Below are positions 24,069 through 32,426 of a stretch of 46,729 nt of DNA, in pieces. The stretch comes from Bifidobacteriaceae bacterium (GTDB lineage: Bacteria > Actinomycetota > Actinomycetes > Actinomycetales > WQXJ01), in NCBI GenBank assembly GCA_031267825.1, contig JAIRYJ010000006.1:1-46729 (forward strand), read 5' to 3'. The position numbers and the translations under genes were made by a program. The notes beneath the pieces were generated by a model. The model made no database searches and was not told where the DNA came from. It saw only the letters and a program-made list of their open reading frames with translations. The number at the start of each line of letters is the position of its first letter. The first letter of the stretch is position 1.

Positions 24069-24785
24069 ATGACCTCACCCGAATCCAGCCACGAACAAGT
24101 TGTAGACATTTGGGGAATGGCGATAGTCAACGGCGACTATTCGATCGGCGACAAGTTAGCGCCAAACGATCAAGTAACGGCCGTAGATGCCTCGGCTAGC
24201 GCGGCACACGAAGCGATCATGGTGCTCAATGCCCTAGGCATGGTGAGTTCACGAACTCAAGCCGAGGCAGTAGTCAATGATGGAGGGCGTTGGAACTCGC
24301 TTGATCCCAGGATCATCGCCTGGCGCATGCGGTCAAGGCATGGGGCCGACCAGATCCGTTGGCTAGCCCAATTGCGCAGCGCGATTGAACCAATGGCCGC
24401 AGCGCTCGCGGCCCGCAACGCGACGCCAGATGAATGTGCCCATTTGTCCGGACTGGCCGGCGAGATGATCACATCCTGGCAAGTCGACCTCAACCCTGGG
24501 CTAGTCGCCGCCAACGCCGCCTTTCATCGGGCGATCCTGGAGGCCTCAGGAAACCCAATGTTCGCCTCACTTGGTCGGTCATTGGAATCTGCCCTTCTGG
24601 TGCGCCTGCCTGAGGGCCTGCTGCCGCGCCACGTCAACCAAAGAACCTTACGTCTGCACGATGATGTCGCGGCCGCTATCGCGGACCGCGACGCGGCCGG
24701 CGCTGAAATGATTCTGCGCATGGTGGTTGGCCAATCTGAAGCCGTGGCTCTGGCCGCACTGGCCGCCCAAGCCGAGGACAACTAG
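24069..24785 (+). CDS. FadR/GntR-like regulator with degenerate DNA-binding domain
   Basis: A 238-residue protein whose C-terminal half is an FCD effector domain (WLAQLRSAIEPMAAALAARNATPDE, AANAAFHRAILEASGNPMFASLGRSL, LHDDVAAAIADRDAAGAEMILR). The N-terminal winged helix is recognisable but poor: IVNGDYSIGDKLAPNDQVTAVDASASAAHEAIMVLNALGMVSSR replaces the usual PSER...VSRTPVREALR pattern. The Arg residues that normally touch DNA are missing. It may bind a diverged site or have lost DNA binding. The ATG at 24069 appears leaderless. It is convergent with miaB; the tandem hairpins between them may act as terminators. Confidence 0.82.
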   Translation: MTSPESSHEQVVDIWGMAIVNGDYSIGDKLAPNDQVTAVDASASAAHEAIMVLNALGMVSSRTQAEAVVNDGGRWNSLDPRIIAWRMRSRHGADQIRWLAQLRSAIEPMAAALAARNATPDECAHLSGLAGEMITSWQVDLNPGLVAANAAFHRAILEASGNPMFASLGRSLESALLVRLPEGLLPRHVNQRTLRLHDDVAAAIADRDAAGAEMILRMVVGQSEAVALAALAAQAEDN

Positions 24786-24793
24786 AACACAGC

Positions 24794-24917
24794 GCTGACC
24801 TGCGGGTTTACCGTCAACTAATTCCCCGGAGGAATTAGTTGACGCGTGGGCGGCGGCTGACCTGCGGGTTTACCGTCAACTAATTCCCCGGAGGAATTAG
24901 TTGACGCGTGGGCGGCG
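24794..24917. repeat. 62-bp tandem repeat carrying a perfect hairpin, at the miaB 3' end
   Basis: Two 62-bp units start at 24794 and 24856. Each holds GTCAACTAATTCC and GGAATTAGTTGAC, a perfect 13-pair stem with a five-base loop (24813-24843, 24875-24905). The second copy overlaps the miaB stop codon (24897-24899). Each unit also contains TGACCTGCGGGTTTACC. With no T-run this could be a two-way terminator for convergent genes. Confidence 0.9.
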
Positions 24918-26495
24918 GCGGCCGACATCCGGCCGACGGCTGGCGTAAAACGTCACCTCGAACAAGCCGCCAGTCACGGCCGAATCAGCCATCAGATGAT
25001 GGGGTGCGGCCGCTGTCACGACAGCCCTGACCAGGTCACCCGGCATGACCTGATGTAACGATCCCGGCTCGGCGGCACTGAGAAGGTTTGGTTGGTCAGG
25101 CAAACGACTGGGCGGATCAGACTCAGCCGCGAAAGGCCCAGCGACCCCTGCCTGCCGTGAACCCGCTGATGAATGCCTCATTCCAAGCATATCAACTTGG
25201 GTCTCGGAGGGTGCCAAGCGGCACCCTCCGAGGTGAACCAGGCGGCCATCGCGCGCCCGGCCAGAGACACGCCAACGAGCCTGATCCTTACGTCCCTGGC
25301 CATCGGCCACCAAGACTTCAACCTCTTGGCCGATCAACTTGGAGTTCTCCTCCCAGGCGATCTGATCTTGCAGAGCCACTAGGCGGCCAAAACGCTCAGC
25401 CACTAGCTCTGGTGGAACCTGATCCGGCATGGCGGCCGCGGGTGTGCCAGGGCGGGGCGAAAACTGGAAGGTGAAAGCACTAGCGAAACGGGCCGCCCGC
25501 ACCAGATCAAGGGTCGCCTCAAAATCCGCTTCGGTCTCACCAGGGAAACCAACGATCAGGTCACTGCTGATGGCCGCTTCAGGCATTGCCTGGCGGACCC
25601 TTTCCAGCACAGCCAGGAACCGTTCCACCCGATAGGAGCGCCGCATGGCGCGCAGCACACGATCCGAACCGGCCTGAGCTGGCATGTGGAGTTGTGGCAT
25701 AACCGCTGGTGTTTCAGCCATCGCGGCGATCACATCATCACTGAAAGCCGCCGGATGAGGTGACGTGAAACGCAGGCGCTCCAAACCGGGGATAGTCCCC
25801 GCTGAACGCAACAGCCTGGCAAAAGCACTACGGTCACCAAACTCCGCGCCGTAAGAATTGACGTTCTGGCCTAGCAGTGTGATCTCAACCGCACCATCCG
25901 CCACCACCGCTGAAACCTCGGTCAGGACATCCGCTGGCGGCCGGTCACGTTCACGGCCACGCAGTGACGGCACAATGCAAAAGGTGCAAGTGTTGTTGCA
26001 ACCGACCGAGATCGAAACCCAAGCCGAAAGGCTAGAGGCGCGGTGGGCGGGCAGACTGGAAGGGAAAACGGTCAAGGCTTCAGCGAATTCGGCCTGACCT
26101 TGCTGGTTGTGTCTGGCCCGTTCCAGAAGCACTGGTAAAGCACCTAAGTTATGTGTCCCGAACACGACGTCAACCCAAGGGGCGCGCTCAATTATGGTGG
26201 TCCGGTCCTTTTGTGCCAGGCAGCCACCAACCGCTATCTGCATCCCGGGGTGGGCTAGTTTGACCGCCCGTAGCTGCCCTAAGTTCCCGAACAGCCGCTC
26301 AGCGGCGCTCTCACGGACAGCGCAAGTGTTGAACACGACCACATCAGCTTGCGGAATCCCTTGGGCGTGAATCGCACCACCAGGGGCGGCGGTGTAGCCC
26401 GCCGCCTCGAGAACACCAGCCATATGCTCCGAATCATGGAGGTTCATTTGGCAACCCAAAGTACGGATGGCGTAGGTGCGTGGCGCAGCGGTCAT
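24897..26495 (-). CDS. miaB: tRNA-2-methylthio-N6-dimethylallyladenosine synthase
   Basis: A radical SAM enzyme that adds the methylthio group to i6A37, the product of MiaA. The 532-residue protein has the N-terminal domain with cluster ligands Cys15 (TLGCQMN), NTCAV and GGCLAQ. The radical SAM triad is CNNTCTFC. The TRAM domain follows ([23 protein letters not shown]). About 60 residues are inserted between VHL and [10 protein letters not shown], where relatives have a short loop. The insertion is encoded at about 25050-25232 and starts with a perfect palindrome. Start ATG at 26495 fits the family; the frame opens 10 codons earlier. The C-terminus ends inside the 62-bp repeat. Confidence 0.95.
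   Translation of the reverse strand: MTAAPRTYAIRTLGCQMNLHDSEHMAGVLEAAGYTAAPGGAIHAQGIPQADVVVFNTCAVRESAAERLFGNLGQLRAVKLAHPGMQIAVGGCLAQKDRTTIIERAPWVDVVFGTHNLGALPVLLERARHNQQGQAEFAEALTVFPSSLPAHRASSLSAWVSISVGCNNTCTFCIVPSLRGRERDRPPADVLTEVSAVVADGAVEITLLGQNVNSYGAEFGDRSAFARLLRSAGTIPGLERLRFTSPHPAAFSDDVIAAMAETPAVMPQLHMPAQAGSDRVLRAMRRSYRVERFLAVLERVRQAMPEAAISSDLIVGFPGETEADFEATLDLVRAARFASAFTFQFSPRPGTPAAAMPDQVPPELVAERFGRLVALQDQIAWEENSKLIGQEVEVLVADGQGRKDQARWRVSGRARDGRLVHLGGCRLAPSETQVDMLGMRHSSAGSRQAGVAGPFAAESDPPSRLPDQPNLLSAAEPGSLHQVMPGDLVRAVVTAAAPHHLMADSAVTGGLFEVTFYASRRPDVGRRRPRVN
25203..25232 (-). repeat. Perfect 13-bp palindrome inside miaB
   Basis: CTCGGAGGGTGCC and GGCACCCTCCGAG pair perfectly around an AAGC loop. 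The same GGAGGGTG/CACCCTCC core is seen at 28347, 22884 and 45121 outside genes. Here it is translated, at the edge of the TRAM insertion. Confidence 0.85.
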
Positions 26496-26611
26496 AGCGC
26501 CGTCCAGCCTAGCGGCCCAGGCCACCAGGTCAGGACAACAACGGCGACTTTACTGGTTCCAGGCCTGACATTGGGGACAGCTAGGCACTCCGACCAGACT
26601 TAGCCGGCAGG

Positions 26612-26636
26612 CGGAAACATGTACGTAAAGTTTCCG
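26612..26636 (+). promoter_or_regulatory. Palindrome in the gluA promoter
   Basis: CGGAAAC (26612-26618) and GTTTCCG (26630-26636) flank 11 bases. The site covers the expected -35 region, so it is a candidate operator. The binding protein is unknown. Confidence 0.5.
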
Positions 26637-26640
26637 CGCG

Positions 26641-26646
26641 TAATAT
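26641..26646 (+). promoter_or_regulatory. -10 element for leaderless gluA transcript
   Basis: TAATAT matches 5 of 6 consensus bases and is separated by six bases from the ATG at 26653. No Shine-Dalgarno site is present. Confidence 0.6.
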
Positions 26647-26652
26647 AGTCCA

Positions 26653-27417
26653 ATGGTCATCGCCAATCCGGTTGAGGCGCCGCCCTGCGCCGCCCTGCTA
26701 CGCAACGTTGAGAAGCACTTCGGCGCGCTGCATGTCCTAAAACACATCAACCTTGATGTCGCCCGAGGCGAGGTTGTAGTGGTGATTGGCCCGTCCGGAT
26801 CCGGCAAGTCCACTCTGATTCGGGCAATCAACCGGCTCGAACCAATCGACTCCGGCGAAATCTTGATCGGCGGGCAGCCACTGCCACAAGAAGGCAAAGC
26901 TCTCGCCCGCTTGCGGGCCGATGTCGGTATGGTGTTCCAATCCTTCAACCTGTTCGCTCACAAGACGATCCTCCATAACGTGTCGCTGGGACCGCGCAAG
27001 GTCCGTGGCCTGCCGAAAGCTCAGGCGGAAGCCAAAGCGATGGCTCTGCTGCGGCGTGTCGGTGTCGAAGATCAAGCCGAGAAACTACCAGCTCAGCTAT
27101 CTGGCGGGCAGCAACAGCGTGTCGCCATCGCCCGGGCGTTGGCCATGGAACCAAAAATCATGCTGTTTGATGAGCCGACCAGCGCGCTCGACCCAGAAAT
27201 GATTAACGAAGTTCTAGACGTCATGGTTGACCTCGCCAAAGAGGGAATGACCATGGTGGTGGTGACCCACGAAATGGGATTCGCCCGCAAAGCCGCCGAC
27301 CGTGTCATGTTCATGGCCGACGGAGAAATCCTCGAACAGGCAAGCCCTGAGGAGTTCTTTAACAACCCGCAAACTGATCGGGCCAAAGATTTCTTGGCCA
27401 AGATCCTGACCCACTAG
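26653..27417 (+). CDS. gluA: Glutamate/polar amino acid ABC transporter ATPase
   Basis: A 254-residue ATPase of the polar amino acid uptake family. Walker A is GPSGSGKST, the Q-loop lies in VFQSFNLF, the signature is LSGGQQQR, and Walker B is [14 protein letters not shown] with a following [12 protein letters not shown] switch. It powers the gluBCD system below. Gene order gluABCD near recX/recA is as in corynebacteria, which is why I use these symbols; substrate is inferred. The ATG follows a good -10 at six bases, suggesting a leaderless mRNA. Confidence 0.94.
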   Translation: MVIANPVEAPPCAALLRNVEKHFGALHVLKHINLDVARGEVVVVIGPSGSGKSTLIRAINRLEPIDSGEILIGGQPLPQEGKALARLRADVGMVFQSFNLFAHKTILHNVSLGPRKVRGLPKAQAEAKAMALLRRVGVEDQAEKLPAQLSGGQQQRVAIARALAMEPKIMLFDEPTSALDPEMINEVLDVMVDLAKEGMTMVVVTHEMGFARKAADRVMFMADGEILEQASPEEFFNNPQTDRAKDFLAKILTH

Positions 27418-27493
27418 CCCACGGCACGCCCCTGACGGGCCCCGGTGGCTCAATTGAGACTTCCCCATGACTAGCAGATCAAGGAGATAACAG

Positions 27494-28336
27494 ATGAAGA
27501 AACTAGCTCTTGGCCTGGCGGCTGCCACGGCCTTCACCTTAGTCCTAAGCGGCTGCGGAACGGATGACGGATCCGGTTCTGACGACGGCTCAGACAAAGG
27601 CTCAATCACTATTGGGATCAAATACGACCAGCCCGGTTTGGGCATCATGCAAGGCAATGCGCCTAAAGGCTTCGACGTTTCGGTAGCCCAATATGTCGCC
27701 CAGCAGCTCGGCTACGAGGTGGGCGACATCCAGTGGAAAGAGTCGATCTCCGCCAACCGCGAGACCATGCTTGAAACCAAAGAAGTCGACCTGATCTTCG
27801 CCACCTATTCGATCACCGATGAACGCAAGCAGCGGGTCGCCTTCGCCGGACCATACCTGGTCGCGGGCCAAGACCTACTGGTGTTGAGTGACAACAATGA
27901 CATCACCGGACCCGAATCGCTTGACGGCAAGAAGCTCTGTTCAGTTCAAGGTTCAACACCGGCCGCCCGCATTAAGGAGCAATACTCCGCCGGAGTTGAC
28001 CTGGTTGAGTTCCAAACCTATTCCGAGTGCATGGACGCTTTGATCGGTGGACAAATTGATGCCCTGACAACAGATGATTCAATCCTGGCGGGCTTCGCCG
28101 CGCAGGAGGCTTATCAAGGCAAAGTCAAACTAGTTGGTCAGCCGTTCTCGCAGGAGTTTTACGGGGTTGGCCTACCAAAAGACAACCCTAAAGTGAGCTG
28201 CACTGATGTCAACAAGGCGCTGACAGAAATGTTCAACTCAGGCGAATGGAAGAAGGCTCTAGACGCCAACCTCGGCAGTTACGGCCCCAACCCGCAGTAC
28301 AACGACCCGAGCCCCAAGCTCGACGCCTGCGCCTGA
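27494..28336 (+). CDS. gluB: Glutamate-type ABC transporter binding lipoprotein
   Basis: A 280-residue extracellular binding protein. The signal peptide ends in a lipobox LSGC at about residue 21, followed by a Gly/Asp/Ser-rich linker. The mature part is a family 3 solute-binding domain: GFDVSVAQYVAQQLGYE, ETKEVDLIFATYSITDERKQRVAFAGPY and DALTTDDSILAGF. AAGGAGA six bases before the ATG is a strong ribosome binding site. It is followed by the hairpin at 28347, which may raise its mRNA level over the permeases. Confidence 0.94.
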   Translation: MKKLALGLAAATAFTLVLSGCGTDDGSGSDDGSDKGSITIGIKYDQPGLGIMQGNAPKGFDVSVAQYVAQQLGYEVGDIQWKESISANRETMLETKEVDLIFATYSITDERKQRVAFAGPYLVAGQDLLVLSDNNDITGPESLDGKKLCSVQGSTPAARIKEQYSAGVDLVEFQTYSECMDALIGGQIDALTTDDSILAGFAAQEAYQGKVKLVGQPFSQEFYGVGLPKDNPKVSCTDVNKALTEMFNSGEWKKALDANLGSYGPNPQYNDPSPKLDACA

Positions 28337-28346
28337 CGCGACCGGT

Positions 28347-28373
28347 CAGGAGGGTGCCAATAACACCCTCCTG
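28347..28373 (+). repeat. Hairpin between gluB and gluC
   Basis: CAGGAGGGTG (28347-28356) and CACCCTCCTG (28364-28373) form a perfect ten-pair stem with a CCAATAA loop, 11 bases after the gluB stop. It belongs to the GGAGGGTG/CACCCTCC palindrome family. No T-run follows. Confidence 0.8.
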
Positions 28374-28401
28374 ATAGGCCAACCCGGTGCGTGGTCTTGG
28401 T

Positions 28402-28415
28402 GGGCGGCATCGTCC
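28402..28415. repeat. 14-bp intergenic motif, copy 1
   Basis: GGGCGGCATCGTCC lies in the gluB-gluC gap. The same 14 bases occur in the intergenic regions at 30395 and 45381, and 13 of 14 on the other strand at 37179. Confidence 0.6.
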
Positions 28416-28507
28416 AATGGCGATACCGGCCACCACCCACCCACCCAGGGGCAAAAGCCCAATAACCAACTACCAACCGACACCAGACAACAAACAAGGC
28501 GGCACTT

Positions 28508-29197
28508 GTGGGCGACTTCTTCGGGCAGTTTGGCGAACTGCTCGCCAAGTATGACGTGCTGCACGCCTTTTGGGTCAACATTGAACTGACCTTCTGGGCC
28601 GGGCTGATTTCGCTGATCCTGGGCACTTTGGTGTGTCTGATGCGGATCAGCCCGGTCTCATCGATGCGCCTGGCGGCGACCTGGTTCGTTAACATCTTCC
28701 GCGACACGCCACTGACAATCATCATGGTGGTGCTTGTCTTAGGCGTCTGGACACAACTCAAAATCCAGTTCTCGAACGACTTAGCGACCAACTTCTTCTG
28801 GCTGGCGGTGGCCGGCCTGGGCTTGTACCACGCCTCGTTCGTGGCTGAAGCGATCCGCTCCGGCGTCAACACTGTGCCAGTCGGTCAAGCTGAGGCGGCC
28901 CGCGCCATCGGGTTGTCGTTCCTGCCCGCCGCCCGGATGATCATCCTGCCTCAAGCTTTCCGCGGGGCGGTAGCTCCACTCGGCAACACGCTGATCGCGC
29001 TGATTAAGAACACCACTGTGGCGGCCGCCGCCGGTGTCGCCACAGAAACATCAAGCCTGATGAAAACAATGATCGAGTTCAACTCGTCGATGGTGTTCGC
29101 CATTTTTGGCACCTTCGCGATCGGGTTTGTGGTGATTGTTGTGCCCGTCGGGTTAGCCACAACCGCCCTGTCACGCAAACTGGCGGTGCCACGATGA
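28508..29197 (+). CDS. gluC: Glutamate-type ABC transporter permease 1
   Basis: A 229-residue permease of the HisM/GlnP type. It has about five membrane helices, starting with FWVNIELTFWAGLISLILGTLV. It has the typical FRDTPLTI segment and the coupling loop EAARAIGLSFLPAARMIILPQAFRG. The start is GTG at 28508, with AAGGCGG nearby as a weak ribosome binding site. The stop overlaps the next ATG by four bases. Confidence 0.93.
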   Translation: MGDFFGQFGELLAKYDVLHAFWVNIELTFWAGLISLILGTLVCLMRISPVSSMRLAATWFVNIFRDTPLTIIMVVLVLGVWTQLKIQFSNDLATNFFWLAVAGLGLYHASFVAEAIRSGVNTVPVGQAEAARAIGLSFLPAARMIILPQAFRGAVAPLGNTLIALIKNTTVAAAAGVATETSSLMKTMIEFNSSMVFAIFGTFAIGFVVIVVPVGLATTALSRKLAVPR

Positions 29198-30237
29198 GCG
29201 CCCCCGTCCACACCATTTTGTTCGATGCGCCTGGTCCGAAGGCCTTGCGCCGCATCGCTTTGTTCAACGCCGCTGGCACTGTGGCCGGCTTGGCCCTGAT
29301 CGGTGTTGTCGCCTGGATTTTCGCCATCCGCGGGCAGTTCGCCCCCGGCAAATGGCTGACCTTGGTGCAATGGGATTCTTGGGCTTACTATTTCCTGCCT
29401 GGTTTGGCGTCGACACTTGAGGCGGCGGCCTTAGCTGTGATCGGATCGGTCGTGTTTGGCCTGGTCTTTGGTGTTGGGCGGCTCAGTCAGCAGCGCTGGA
29501 TCCGGTGGCCTAGTTCGATCATTGTGGAGTTCTTCCGGGCTGTGCCGGTGCTGCTGATGATGGTGTTCGTCTACCTTTACCTGGGTTACGGCGGTTTTGA
29601 CCAGATAACCGACAAGGGATTCGCCGCGGTGGTGGTTGGTTTGGTGTTGTACAACGGTTCAGTTGTGGCTGAACTGGTCCGTTCGGGGGTGCATTCGCTG
29701 CCCCGGGGCCAGGCTGAGGCCGCCGCCGCGACTGGTTTGACCAGGTTGCAGTCCCTCATCCACATTGAGGTTCCTCAGGCGCTGCTCGCCATGTTGCCCG
29801 CTCTGGTGGCGCAGCTAGTGGTGGTGCTGAAAGATTCGGCCCTTGGTTACATGGTCGGTTATCAGGAGTTGTTGTCCGGCGCTAAGCGCCTCGGCACCAC
29901 ATCCGGCCAGGGCAACACTATTCAAACCCTGCTGGCGGCCACGATTTTGTTCTTGGCGATCAACTATGGGTTGTCACGTTTGGCGGATTACTTGGGTAGA
30001 CGCTTGCGCGGCCGGGGGGCGCGGTTCACGGTGGCTGAGGCGGAAGAGTTGCCGCCGTCGGTTTCGACCGTTTTGGAGTTAGCGGTGACCGATGCCGCCG
30101 CCGAGCCTCCCAGCACCGATCCGGCTTACTACACCAGGGATCCGTATCCCGAGCCGCCTGAGTCGGAGCCGCGAGATCCGGTACGTGAAATGTGGGTTTT
30201 GCCGCGCCGTGAGACGGAAGATGATCCGGACGTTTAG
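29194..30237 (+). CDS. gluD: Glutamate-type ABC transporter permease 2
   Basis: A 347-residue permease partner of GluC. Membrane helices begin at about residue 25; the core has EFFRAVPVLLMMVFVYLYLG and the coupling loop EAAAATGLTRLQSLIHIEVPQAL. The N-terminal 25 and C-terminal 65 residues are extra to the family core. The tail is Pro/Glu/Asp-rich (PYPEPPESEPRDPV) and should be cytoplasmic. The ATG overlaps the gluC stop (ATGA), so translation is coupled. Confidence 0.93.
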   Translation: MSAPVHTILFDAPGPKALRRIALFNAAGTVAGLALIGVVAWIFAIRGQFAPGKWLTLVQWDSWAYYFLPGLASTLEAAALAVIGSVVFGLVFGVGRLSQQRWIRWPSSIIVEFFRAVPVLLMMVFVYLYLGYGGFDQITDKGFAAVVVGLVLYNGSVVAELVRSGVHSLPRGQAEAAAATGLTRLQSLIHIEVPQALLAMLPALVAQLVVVLKDSALGYMVGYQELLSGAKRLGTTSGQGNTIQTLLAATILFLAINYGLSRLADYLGRRLRGRGARFTVAEAEELPPSVSTVLELAVTDAAAEPPSTDPAYYTRDPYPEPPESEPRDPVREMWVLPRRETEDDPDV

Positions 30238-30394
30238 CCGCACGATGCCGTCCCAAAGGCCGGTTGGTCTTCTTTTGTTGGGTGGAAATCGGGTTGGGTG
30301 ACAAGGATCTGGTTGGCTGATGCGGGCCGGACTGGCTGTTGAGCGAATCGAAACTTGAGATGAACGAGCACCTGACACGAGAACCAAACTGGCT

Positions 30395-30432
30395 GGGCGG
30401 CATCGTCCGAGAGCCACCGCACGGACGATGCC
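30395..30432 (+). repeat. 14-bp motif copy 2 within a hairpin
   Basis: GGGCGGCATCGTCC (30395-30408) is followed by GGACGATGCC (30423-30432), which pairs perfectly with GGCATCGTCC over ten bases around a 14-base loop. It ends 21 bases before the next start codon and just before its -10, so it may end the gluABCD transcript. Confidence 0.6.
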
Positions 30433-30439
30433 TGACGGC

Positions 30440-30445
30440 TAGAAT
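30440..30445 (+). promoter_or_regulatory. -10 element upstream of the phosphatidyltransferase gene
   Basis: TAGAAT matches 5 of 6 consensus bases and lies eight bases before the GTG at 30454, again suggesting a leaderless or nearly leaderless mRNA. Confidence 0.45.
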
Positions 30446-30453
30446 CGCCTGCT

Positions 30454-31095
30454 GTGACTGAAGAGGAACGGCCCGAAGACGTTAGCCGACGCCACCTCCC
30501 CAAATTGCGCCAACTGGCTATTTCTGGGGCGCCGGCCGCGAACTGGCCCAACCTGATCACAATCATCCGGACCGCCGCGGCCATAGTTTTCGGCTCGGTC
30601 GCGTTGATTCAAGGCTCAGTCACCTGGGTGATCACGGCTTACGCCACCTACTGGGTGGGCGACATCTTAGATGGGCGGGTGGCGCGATGGGCGAAGCAAG
30701 AAACCAGGCTCGGCGCCGTCTTCGATATTTTGGCGGACCGCGCCAGCTCGTCTATTTGCATTTGTGCGTTTATCCTAATCAAACCCGCTTTTGTGGCTCC
30801 TTTGACGGTCTATTGGATCCAGTTCATGGTTGTTGACGCTTTGCTGAGTTGCGCCTTCCTGCACTGGCCGATTCTCAGCCCAAACTACTTCTACAAGGTG
30901 AACCGGACAGTTTGGCTTTGGAACTGGTCACCGCCGGCCAAGGCCGCCAACACCGGGTTGCTGCTTGTGGTGTTGCTGACTTTGCCGACAGTCGTGGCAC
31001 TGGTTCTGGCCTGCCTTCAGATGGTCCTTAAGCTGACCTCGGCTTACGGTGTGTTGGTTTTGGCTACCCGGACGGCACCAGTGACAGATGGTTGA
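30454..31095 (+). CDS. CDP-alcohol phosphatidyltransferase family protein
   Basis: A 213-residue integral membrane enzyme that transfers a phosphatidyl group from a CDP-lipid to an alcohol. The family motif is complete: D70-x2-D73-G-x2-A-R78-x8-G87-x3-D91-x3-D95, with both catalytic aspartates at the end. Several membrane helices follow. It could be a phosphatidylglycerophosphate or inositol-type synthase; the acceptor cannot be told from sequence. The start is GTG at 30454. The 3' end overlaps the next gene by eight bases, which suggests a two-gene unit. Confidence 0.9.
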   Translation: MTEEERPEDVSRRHLPKLRQLAISGAPAANWPNLITIIRTAAAIVFGSVALIQGSVTWVITAYATYWVGDILDGRVARWAKQETRLGAVFDILADRASSSICICAFILIKPAFVAPLTVYWIQFMVVDALLSCAFLHWPILSPNYFYKVNRTVWLWNWSPPAKAANTGLLLVVLLTLPTVVALVLACLQMVLKLTSAYGVLVLATRTAPVTDG

Positions 31096-31711
31096 GTTCC
31101 TTGGCGTTGTTGCCGCTGCCCTTGGGACTGGTTTCGTCTCAGCGGTCTTTCCGCTGGTCAATGCCGAAGTCGCGGTCGGCGCGGCGGCTCTCGGGTTGTC
31201 CGCTCCACTGGCTTGGGCTGGTGTGGTGGCGATCGCTTTGGGGCAGACGGCGGGCAAGATCGTCATTTATGAGGTTTCTCGCGGCGGACGTAACCTGGGG
31301 AATTTTTGGCGGTCTCGCCGTCTAGCTAAGGCGGAAGCCAGCCGTGTCGACGCTGGCGGTGATGGTGCCGCGCGTGGTGATGGTGTCGGCCGTGGTGATG
31401 GTGTCGGCCGTGGTGATGGTTCCGGGACTGATGGTGGCGGGAAGGCCCGGCCGCCTCGGCCGCCTCGATCACCTCGGCCACCTGGGCGCTGGAAACGGGC
31501 CGGCACCAAGCTGCTCGATTCGATGCGGGGCCGCTGGCGGACCAACGCTGTTGTTCTGCTTTCGGCCAGTGTTGGCCTGCCGCCGCTGGCCGCCACCTCG
31601 GTGGCGGCTGGACTACTGCGCAGCCGCAGGATCGACTTCGCTGTTTGTGTCGCCATCGGACGGATCGGCCGGTTCGCTGTTATCGCCGCACCGATCATCG
31701 CGCTGACCTGA
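31088..31711 (+). CDS. Small VTT/DedA-like membrane protein split by a Gly/Asp repeat
   Basis: A 207-residue membrane protein. The N-terminal helices (VVAAALGTGFVSAVFPLVNAEVAVGAAAL, WAGVVAIALGQTAGKIVIYEVSR) and C-terminal part (LLSASVGLPPLAATSVAAGLLR, FAVCVAIGRIGRFAVIAAPII) together resemble YqaA/VTT-type proteins. The glycine-containing GQTAGK and GLPPL segments are where that family is conserved. About 60 residues between them are low complexity (GDGVGRGDGVGRGDG, then RPPRPPRSPRPPGR), encoded by an 18-bp tandem repeat. This should be a cytoplasmic loop. The ATG lies eight bases inside the upstream gene. Assignment is moderate. Confidence 0.7.
   Translation: MVEFLGVVAAALGTGFVSAVFPLVNAEVAVGAAALGLSAPLAWAGVVAIALGQTAGKIVIYEVSRGGRNLGNFWRSRRLAKAEASRVDAGGDGAARGDGVGRGDGVGRGDGSGTDGGGKARPPRPPRSPRPPGRWKRAGTKLLDSMRGRWRTNAVVLLSASVGLPPLAATSVAAGLLRSRRIDFAVCVAIGRIGRFAVIAAPIIALT
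31368..31425 (+). repeat. 18-bp tandem repeat in the VTT-like gene
   Basis: Three 18-bp units around GGTGATGGTGTCGGCCGT encode GDGAAR and GDGVGR twice. It keeps the frame. Confidence 0.75.
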
Positions 31712-31846
31712 TCTGACCTGACTTGCCATGGCTTGGCCGGGTCTCGCCAGAGGTTGAACCCGGACTTGACCTCACCCGCCCTGACTTGCCCCAGGCCGGA
31801 CCATCTGGTCAGGCATCCTCCTGGTTGGTCCCATGACGCGGCGCGG

Positions 31847-32326
31847 CTAGACGCCTTCTTCTTCCAGGACGCGCCGCACCACGGCATAGGCCTGTCCGGC
31901 GGGATAGCCCTTCCGGGCCAGGACTCCAGCCAACCGCCGCAGCCTGGTTTCGCGGGCTAAACCGCTGGTCGCTGCCAGGCGTTTACGCGCTATACGGCTA
32001 GCGGCTTCAACCTGGTCGGCCGACGTGATCTGTTCCATGGCGGCGGCCGCGGTTTCCGGGTCGATCCCTTTGCGGGTCAACTCGGCCAGGAGCACCGGGC
32101 CAACCAGTCCGCGCTCGCTGTGGCGGGTGCGGACCAGCATCTCAGCTAAGGCCTGGTCATCGACCAGGCCAACGGCCTCAAACCGGTCAAGAACAGCGCG
32201 CGCCACATCAGGCTCGATGCCTTTGGCCTCAAGCAGGTCCTCAAGTTGCGCTCGCGACCTTGGTACACGGTCCAAGGCTTTCAGTGCGATCGCTCGGGCC
32301 GCCTCTTCAGATGGTTCAATCCTCAT
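31847..32326 (-). CDS. recX: Regulatory protein RecX
   Basis: Binds RecA filaments and limits recombinase activity. The 159-residue protein consists of three-helix repeats: ARAIALKALDRVPRSRAQLEDLLEAKGIE, ALAEMLVRTRHSERGLVGPVLLAELTRKGID and RLRRLAGVLARKGYPAGQAYAVVRRVL. Length and order fit the family. It lies 100 bases downstream of recA on the same strand, the usual arrangement, so it is probably co-transcribed and SOS-induced. ATG at 32326. Confidence 0.95.
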   Translation of the reverse strand: MRIEPSEEAARAIALKALDRVPRSRAQLEDLLEAKGIEPDVARAVLDRFEAVGLVDDQALAEMLVRTRHSERGLVGPVLLAELTRKGIDPETAAAAMEQITSADQVEAASRIARKRLAATSGLARETRLRRLAGVLARKGYPAGQAYAVVRRVLEEEGV

Positions 32327-32426
32327 GGGTCATCACTAGCCGGTCGCGCCGCAGCTATTGCCGCACCTGGCGTCGTTCTTATTGTCGCGCCTGGCACGGG
32401 CTCGCCGTGGCCCTGACGGTCAGCCG

